Positions 31,659 to 36,962 of a DNA stretch of 36,962 bases are shown one piece after another; position 1 is the first letter of the stretch, and every line of letters starts with the position of its first letter. Made by a program: the position numbers and the translations under genes. Below the pieces are notes generated by a model. That model saw only the letters and a list, made by a program, of their open reading frames with translations, had not been told where the DNA came from and made no database searches. Where the stretch lies: NCBI GenBank assembly GCA_900540475.1, contig UQGG01000061.1:1-36962 (forward strand), read 5' to 3'. The DNA is from an uncultured Robinsoniella sp. (GTDB taxonomy: Bacteria > Bacillota > Clostridia > Lachnospirales > Lachnospiraceae).

Positions 31659-34142
31659 TTACTCTACGCTTTCAATAGACTCAACGATACTCATCTTTGC
31701 AATTTTACTAAGGGGAATGCAGGTAGCAGCCAGACAGGCAATTATGGAAACTGCTGCTGCCTGCAGAATCGCCATAACCGGTACTGCAGTGAGCTGTAAG
31801 GTATCCGTAGTGGCTGCATTTACAAAAATGGTGCAGATATACCCCAGCACCGCACCAATCACAGATGCTATGACCGCATAATAAGCTCCTTCCCACAAAA
31901 AGTTCTGATAAAGGGAGCGTCTGCTCATGCCAATGGCACGCTGTACGCCGATTTCCGTAATCCTGGTGTGGATGCTGGTGTATGTGGTATTAATGATATT
32001 TAAAAGTCCAATGAACCCGATAAAGAAAATCAATCCCCACGCCAGCCATTTTACCTGGGCATAACTCTCTTCCAGCTGCCGGTCCGTTTTCCGGTAAGAG
32101 ACAGAATAACTTCCTGGATTCTCATTACAAAGTTTTTCTATAATCTGGTCTGTATCTGTTTCCTTTGCTGTCTTATGAAACTTGGGATAGATCTCGGAAT
32201 AGCTGCTATTTCCGGTGAGTTTATCATAGATCTTATCAAATACAATAATCTGGACCCCATTAGTAAATCCTTCCCCAGACATGGTGATCTGCTCACAGTT
32301 TCCTGCCACCTGAAGGGGGTGGTCCCCAATCTGAATCTGATCCCCGGGATTCAGGGCAGTTCCTTCATAAGTCTTTCCTTCCATAGCAACTGCAATTGGG
32401 TTTTTAACCAGGCAGGACTTGCCGTCCTTGAAATCCTGCATCTGCTGATCCGTAATCTGCGGAACCAGGCTCTTAAGCCACGCTTCATCAATACCGATAA
32501 TCTGCAGCGTCTCATAAGCTTGTTTTAACGGAAAGTTTAGCGCAATATCCAGCGTTCCATCTTCTTTTTGCTCATAAAGACTATACTTTAAAGTGGAGAC
32601 CGATTCTAATTCCGGTCTTTTTTTCAAATCTTCTATTACCGCGGGAGCAAATCCGGTGTTCTCATTGCGGACTGCATAATCTCCCCTGTGCATATCCTGA
32701 ACATCTCTGGATGTATCCAAAAGTGCGGAAAAACTGCTGAGGGCTACAAAGACTGTAATACTCATCACCAGTGAAAGTATGGTAATGACTGATCGTCCCG
32801 GGCTTCTTTTCAGATTCAGTCTGGCAAAAAAAGCCTCAAATCTACGAATCTTACGTTTTCTTCTGTTCTTTCTCTTTACTTTCAAACTGCTTCCCGCCAT
32901 TGCCGAAGTGGGTGCAACGTTGGCTGCATACCTGGCTGCCGGCATTGCTGCGATACAGGCAAATGCCAGCGTAATGATCACACTGACGAACAGCGGCAGT
33001 ATTTTGCCTGAGCTGTTCTGCCCAATGAGACCGGATAGCTCCTCCTGGTTCTGTGCCATAAAAATGCCGGGGGAAAAGAGGGTGGTGGCAGCCTTTGTTA
33101 TACCCCCTGCCGATAAAATACCGGCAGCTGCACCGATTGGGATTCCGATTCCGCACAGCAGTATCAGCTGTCTGGCTACCAGATTGTAGAGTTGTCCCGG
33201 AACTGCACCAATTGCCCGTAATATACCATATTCTCGAATCTTTTTATTAATGGATATTTTCAGTATATTATAGATTACAAGACCTGCTGCCAATAGTACC
33301 AGCGCTCCAACCATTACTCCTGATACAGCCATGAAAGAAAATCCAGCTGTTTCCTGAGAATTATCAGTTGTTTCCCGGTAAGGGATATTCAGGGCGTCCA
33401 GATAAACCCAGTTATATTGAATCAGTTTTTCATCCACCTGATACTTATCTGCCAATTCATCCAGGACTTTCTGGAAATCCTGCCTGGATGAGGTGATAAA
33501 ATCTACCGAATACAACTGATATTTCTCTGGCAAAAGGTTTTTTGCAGCACCTGCCCCCACTGCACCTGTAGTGGTTCCGCTGACGTAGCCGGTGTAATTT
33601 GGCTTTAAGATCCCGCACAGGGTAAATTCAGCTTGATATTCATAAGGGGTACTTGAGTCTTGTAGCAGGGAAATCCGCAGATCCAGGGTGATCTTTTCGC
33701 CTAATTTTCCCTCCGCTCCCAGAAGTTTCAATACATCGGATGGAAGTGCTATTTCATCGGACCGTTGGGGCAGCTTTCCTGATTCCAGACTGAATGCTGC
33801 CGCATAAGCGCCTATGTCTTTCTGGTCATACTCCCGGACCTGAAGGTCTAACCCGCTGTTTTTAATTTGGCTTACGCCCAGCGCAATATTGGCACCTGCA
33901 AAGGACAGTGACTCCTCTCCCAGCATTCCGACTTTGTCTTTTTCAGACAGGTTATGAAACGAAGCATAGCGTTTTCCATTTAACATACTTGCCTGCTGTT
34001 CCCGCAATGCCTGCAATATGCCGATGGACTGCCCCACAACCGTGGTCATCATCGTTGACAGAATCACTGCAATCAAAATCAGTGCCGAGGTAACTTTTTG
34101 TGCTTTTATTTCTTTCCATGAAAATGAATGATAGGATCTCAT
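31659..34142 (-). CDS. FtsX-type ABC permease, duplicated-domain (right module)
   Basis: The 827-aa protein has the same eight-helix plan as its neighbour: a helix at ~17-38, an outside domain, helices ~270-297, 322-350 and 385-405, a helix ~450-475, a second outside domain (~476-695), and helices ~700-720, 750-775 and 785-810. Coupling segments NKKIREYGILRAIGAVPGQL and HTRITEIGVQRAIGMSRRSL mark both FtsX halves. The outside domains differ clearly from those of the left permease, so the substrates are probably different. The start codon overlaps the ATPase stop codon (ATGA). It shares no terminator-quality hairpin with the converging gene. Confidence 0.92.
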   Translation of the reverse strand: MRSYHSFSWKEIKAQKVTSALILIAVILSTMMTTVVGQSIGILQALREQQASMLNGKRYASFHNLSEKDKVGMLGEESLSFAGANIALGVSQIKNSGLDLQVREYDQKDIGAYAAAFSLESGKLPQRSDEIALPSDVLKLLGAEGKLGEKITLDLRISLLQDSSTPYEYQAEFTLCGILKPNYTGYVSGTTTGAVGAGAAKNLLPEKYQLYSVDFITSSRQDFQKVLDELADKYQVDEKLIQYNWVYLDALNIPYRETTDNSQETAGFSFMAVSGVMVGALVLLAAGLVIYNILKISINKKIREYGILRAIGAVPGQLYNLVARQLILLCGIGIPIGAAAGILSAGGITKAATTLFSPGIFMAQNQEELSGLIGQNSSGKILPLFVSVIITLAFACIAAMPAARYAANVAPTSAMAGSSLKVKRKNRRKRKIRRFEAFFARLNLKRSPGRSVITILSLVMSITVFVALSSFSALLDTSRDVQDMHRGDYAVRNENTGFAPAVIEDLKKRPELESVSTLKYSLYEQKEDGTLDIALNFPLKQAYETLQIIGIDEAWLKSLVPQITDQQMQDFKDGKSCLVKNPIAVAMEGKTYEGTALNPGDQIQIGDHPLQVAGNCEQITMSGEGFTNGVQIIVFDKIYDKLTGNSSYSEIYPKFHKTAKETDTDQIIEKLCNENPGSYSVSYRKTDRQLEESYAQVKWLAWGLIFFIGFIGLLNIINTTYTSIHTRITEIGVQRAIGMSRRSLYQNFLWEGAYYAVIASVIGAVLGYICTIFVNAATTDTLQLTAVPVMAILQAAAVSIIACLAATCIPLSKIAKMSIVESIESVE

Positions 34143-34813
34143 ACCGGTTCCACCTCCGTAAGCACCCCGTCAACAATGTTACACTGACGCTCTGCCATTT
34201 TTGCAATTCGGATATCATGGGTTATGATAATTAAAGTTTTTCCCATCTCCCTCCAAATGTCTGCAAGAAGCTCCATTACTTCCCCTCCGCTCTTGCTGTC
34301 CAGATTTCCGGTAGGCTCATCTGCAAGAATGATATCCGGTTTGGCAATCAGCGCCCTGGCTATGGCTACTCTCTGCTGCTGTCCTCCTGACAGCTCTCCC
34401 GGCAAATGGGTCAGCCTCTCACCAATGCCCAAAAGCTTTGTCAATTCTTCCAGATAAACCTGATCCAGATGTTTTTTGTCCAATAGCAGCGGCATTTCGA
34501 TATTTTCCCTGGCGGTCAGTACCGGAAGCAGATTAAACTGCTGGAATATGAATCCGATCTTCCTTCTGCGAAATGCAGATAATTCCTTATCCCCTGCCTG
34601 ATAAATATCCTGTCCGTTATAGGATACGCTTCCTTCACTTGGTTTATCCAGTCCTCCAAGCATATGCAGCAGGGTGCTTTTTCCGCTTCCGGAAGGTCCC
34701 ATAATGGATACGAAATCCCCCTCCCGGAGCTTTAAATTAACTTTGTTTAAGGCTGTAACCTGATTCTCTCTGCCTCCATATATTTTCGATAATCCTTTTA
34801 CTTCTATTAACAT
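34139..34813 (-). CDS. ABC transporter ATPase, MacB/BceA type (right module)
   Basis: The 224-aa protein has Walker A GPSGSGKS (39-46), Q-loop FIFQQFNLLPVLT, signature LSGGQQQRVAIARAL, Walker B IILADEPTGNLD and the H-loop IITHD. It pairs with the permease whose start it overlaps by 4 bp. The start at 34813 is preceded by AAGGAG 10 nt upstream, but that site is locked in an 11-bp hairpin. An in-frame start at 34861 lies on the other arm of the same hairpin and lacks a ribosome site. Confidence 0.94.
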   Translation of the reverse strand: MLIEVKGLSKIYGGRENQVTALNKVNLKLREGDFVSIMGPSGSGKSTLLHMLGGLDKPSEGSVSYNGQDIYQAGDKELSAFRRRKIGFIFQQFNLLPVLTARENIEMPLLLDKKHLDQVYLEELTKLLGIGERLTHLPGELSGGQQQRVAIARALIAKPDIILADEPTGNLDSKSGGEVMELLADIWREMGKTLIIITHDIRIAKMAERQCNIVDGVLTEVEPV

Positions 34814-34852
34814 AAAAACACTCTCCTTTGCTTTTCTTTGTAAGGAGAGTGT
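34814..34852 (-). promoter_or_regulatory. Hairpin sequestering the ABC ribosome site, also terminator-like (right module)
   Basis: On the minus strand a perfect 11-bp stem (ACACTCTCCTT at 34852-34842, AAGGAGAGTGT at 34828-34818) with a 13-nt loop is followed by TTTTT and then directly by the ATG. The 3' arm contains the AAGGAG ribosome site of the ABC gene. The structure could block translation, end transcription, or both. It fills the 62-bp gap between kinase and ATPase. Confidence 0.75.
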
Positions 34853-34875
34853 ATCAGGCAAATCTCAAAATTTGC

Positions 34876-36045
34876 TCAAGGTTTCCATGTAGTTTTAAAT
34901 TTAGTCTCTGCCAGTGCACCTGTCGGTTCGTGATCATTGTTCCCCCAAAGATTGCGCAGGGTAAGCCCTCCTCCGTGTTTTTCACATAAAAGCCTGCTGA
35001 TATAGAGACCCATGCCAAAATGTTCTTCGCTGTTTTCTTCCCCACGCAAAAATGGCTTTCCCACTTTTTCCATTACTTTTTGTGGAAAACCCCTTCCGTC
35101 ATCCTGAACCGCAATAAATAGATAACCGCCTTCTTTCCAGGCTTTCACCAGGATATCTTCTCTGGCATAGCGCTTTGCATTGGAAACCAGATTTTCCACC
35201 ACTTCCTGAATCAGGGAGGTATCCAGCCATAGAGCCTGATTCCGCTCCCCTTCCCTGTTCAGATACCGAAATCCAATATGGGGAACCAGCATTTTAAGTA
35301 CCTTTTCCAGCGTCTCCATAAAACGTCCCAGATCTGTTTGCATGGGCTTACAGACTACCTCTTCCAATCTCTGGGCTTTACTCATGGCCTCCACATATAT
35401 TTCGATGCGTTCACTGTATTCTTCCAGTAAGCCCACCGTAGACCCCAGATGTTCCAAATTCATATTCTTTTGCTCGATTCCCCGGCGCATTAGCTTGGCA
35501 CATCCTTTTAGTACCGTTACCGGATTTCTCAGGTCGTGGGAAAAAGCAGCATTCAAACGCCTGCGTTCTTCCATCTGCATCCACATCTCCCTGTTATTTT
35601 TCTGCAACTGTATGCGCATGGATTCAAAAGCAGCACACAGCTGCCCCAGCTCATCTCCTGATGTCTGCTGCACCTTAAAATCCAGGTCATTATGCATAAT
35701 CCGCCCGGCACCTTCCTGCAGCCTGTCAATGGGTACCTTTAGCTTTACCCGGTAAAACGTAACATCTGCAAGAACCAGTGCAGCAATGACAAAAAATACC
35801 GGCAGGAACATCTGAAGAAAATCCCATATCTGAAAAGCGGACTGTTCTTCCACATGGTACTCCCCGGATACTTTTACATCAACTGTCCCTTCATTCATCT
35901 GTGCTACAATGCTGCTCCCTTCCTGCCTGCGCATGGCGATACAGCCTGCGAAAGCAATTCCCCCAAGAACCAGCGCAATGCACAGATAAAATAAGGTAAG
36001 GCAGAAGAATGCTTTTTTTAAACCCATCTGTTTTATCCGTTCCAT
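34876..36045 (-). CDS. Sensor histidine kinase with HAMP domain (right module)
   Basis: The protein is 389 aa. Membrane helices at ~11-35 and ~78-96 enclose only ~40 extracytoplasmic residues. A HAMP segment (~97-150) leads to the H-box with H170 (NAAFSHDLRNPVTVLKG). The N-box EVVENLVSNAKRYA, G1 VQDDGRGFPQ and G2 GMGLYISRLLCEKHGG follow. The architecture differs from the one-helix left kinase, so the two modules are not a recent duplication. The start overlaps the end of the response regulator gene by 13 bp, and the ribosome site is weak (GGGATGGG). Confidence 0.92.
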   Translation of the reverse strand: MERIKQMGLKKAFFCLTLFYLCIALVLGGIAFAGCIAMRRQEGSSIVAQMNEGTVDVKVSGEYHVEEQSAFQIWDFLQMFLPVFFVIAALVLADVTFYRVKLKVPIDRLQEGAGRIMHNDLDFKVQQTSGDELGQLCAAFESMRIQLQKNNREMWMQMEERRRLNAAFSHDLRNPVTVLKGCAKLMRRGIEQKNMNLEHLGSTVGLLEEYSERIEIYVEAMSKAQRLEEVVCKPMQTDLGRFMETLEKVLKMLVPHIGFRYLNREGERNQALWLDTSLIQEVVENLVSNAKRYAREDILVKAWKEGGYLFIAVQDDGRGFPQKVMEKVGKPFLRGEENSEEHFGMGLYISRLLCEKHGGGLTLRNLWGNNDHEPTGALAETKFKTTWKP

Positions 36046-36707
36046 TTATAGCCCATCCCCCAAACTGTATCAATATAATTATGAAGGGAATAGACGCCCA
36101 GTTTGGAACGTATCTTTCTGACATGCTCCATTATAGTATAACTATTACCTTCTCCTTCCATGCCCCAGACCAGCTCATAGATACGCTCCCGGTCAAACAC
36201 CTGGCCGGAATTCATGGAAAGAAGCTCCACAATGTCAAATTCTTTTTTTGACAGGGAAACCTCATTCTGGTTTACCGTCACCTCCCGTTTGGAATAGTCA
36301 ATTACTAAATCCGTGAAAAAACGAACCGTTGACTGCTCCTGTCTTCTCTGCTCCCTGCGTAAATGAGCTGCAACTCTTGCGCCCAGTTCATCCAGATCAA
36401 AGGGCTTTAAAATGTAGTCATCCGCTCCAGCCCGAAAGCCCATAATCTTATCCCGGCTCTCGACCCTCGCCGTTAAAAATAAAATCGGACAGGTAATATG
36501 TTCCCGGATGCGCTGGCACACGGTCAGTCCATCCAGCCCCGGCATGTTGATATCCAGCAGTATGATATCGGGCTTGCTGGATATCTTCTTAAGCGCTTCT
36601 TCCCCGTCATAGGCGGTATATACCAGATATCCGCCTGGTTCAAAGTAATTCTTCATCATGGTTACGATCCCTTTTTCGTCGTCCACGATCAAAATTTTAT
36701 AATTCAT
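36033..36707 (-). CDS. OmpR-family response regulator (right module)
   Basis: The protein is 224 aa. The receiver has the D9-D10-E11 acidic cluster, phospho-acceptor D52 (IILLDINMPGLDG), Thr in LFLTAR and Lys in ILKPF. The OmpR-type DNA-binding domain follows (LSKKEFDIVELLSMNSG, IMEHVRKIRSKLG, TVWGMGYKW). AAGGAGG lies 6 nt before the ATG. It opens the leftward operon RR-HK-ABC-permease (36707 to 31659). A MITE-like copy starts about 60 bp upstream, so the promoter must be squeezed between the two or lie in the element; I see no consensus promoter there. Confidence 0.93.
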   Translation of the reverse strand: MNYKILIVDDEKGIVTMMKNYFEPGGYLVYTAYDGEEALKKISSKPDIILLDINMPGLDGLTVCQRIREHITCPILFLTARVESRDKIMGFRAGADDYILKPFDLDELGARVAAHLRREQRRQEQSTVRFFTDLVIDYSKREVTVNQNEVSLSKKEFDIVELLSMNSGQVFDRERIYELVWGMEGEGNSYTIMEHVRKIRSKLGVYSLHNYIDTVWGMGYKWNG

Positions 36708-36767
36708 GGTAATCCTCCTTCAAATTAGTATTACAGCAAACGTTTTATAGTGCTCTATTAAATTCAT

Positions 36768-36962
36768 TATATTGGGGTTTAGCTGATTAAGACGCTTTGT
36801 ATGCAGAGGTAGTGTACGGAAAGAGAAGGGGGCGGACCAGGACATTGGTTTGGAATGCTTAACGCAGAACTGGCATTTTCTAACCTTCCCGAAGCGCTTT
36901 TTGGCGGCACGCGGGCATTCGCTCCGAAATCCTGATGCATTTCGCAGCTCACTGCCCGCTTA
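36768..36962 (+). mobile_element. MITE-like repeat, extended copy cut by the window edge
   Basis: It begins TATATTGGGG (36768-36777) and then matches the ends of the 13.49-kb copy (GCTGATTAAGACGCTTTGT, AGGTAGTGTACGG). Its middle carries the family core in reverse (AACGCAGAACTGGCATTTTC), then a GC-richer part (GCGGGCATTCGCTCCG) shared with the copy at 24.72 kb. No coding capacity is visible. The other end is outside the window. Confidence 0.65.

Noticed and set aside
1..36962. CRISPR arrays, tRNA genes, prophage or complete IS elements
   Set aside because: No regular direct-repeat array, no cloverleaf or TTCRA-type T-loop context, and no transposase, integrase or phage protein was seen.

Overview
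The window looks like chromosomal DNA from a low-GC Firmicute of the class Clostridia, most likely Lachnospiraceae (Blautia/Ruminococcus-like). This is inferred from gene content: ClpC preceded by a GntR regulator rather than ctsR-mcsAB, a type 1B PyrD/PyrK pair, a type 2 PyrF, small DUF4364-, DUF6142- and 'endosialidase'-type proteins, AGGAGG ribosome-binding sites and TTGACA/TATAAT promoters. Nearly everything is ordinary core chromosome. The accessory flavour lies in the last 11 kb and in intergenic repeats.

Layout. Positions 1-330 hold three tandem strong leftward promoters of an rRNA-type operon whose genes lie off the left edge. Leftward genes follow: a MerR regulator with its own 19-bp-spacer promoter, radA, a highly structured non-coding stretch (2829-3045), a small conserved protein, and gntR-clpC with an autoregulatory-looking palindrome. 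A purine operon (purE-purM-purN-purD plus a membrane cadherin-like protein with a Pro/Gln-rich tail) and a galactokinase come next. An araC-type regulator diverges from the galactokinase, with a MITE-like element between them. Further right is pyrE with five downstream genes: a 50-aa membrane peptide, VanZ-like, DUF6142-like, HD phosphohydrolase and a long M29-type aminopeptidase. Then comes the pyrimidine operon pyrC-pyrF-pyrK-pyrD, transcribed leftward from its own promoter and ending in a terminator before pyrE.

From about 24.2 kb the direction switches. A rightward XRE regulator, a degenerate repeat copy and a radical-SAM gene lead into DUF4364, a response regulator, a histidine kinase, an ABC ATPase and an FtsX-type permease. 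A second response regulator - kinase - ABC ATPase - permease set is transcribed leftward from 36.7 kb. The two permease genes meet tail to tail with only 15 bp between them. Each set looks like a peptide-sensing/detoxification module of the BceRS-BceAB general type. In each, a terminator-like hairpin sits exactly between the kinase and the ABC ATPase gene, and in the right-hand set that hairpin also buries the ATPase ribosome-binding site.

Three copies of one interspersed repeat (13.49 kb, 24.72 kb and the right edge) share terminal and internal sequence and look like a MITE family. No tRNA, CRISPR array, complete insertion sequence or phage gene was recognised. The best candidates for something undescribed are the mirrored signalling/transport modules with their paired junction hairpins, the structured RNA upstream of radA, and the MITE family.
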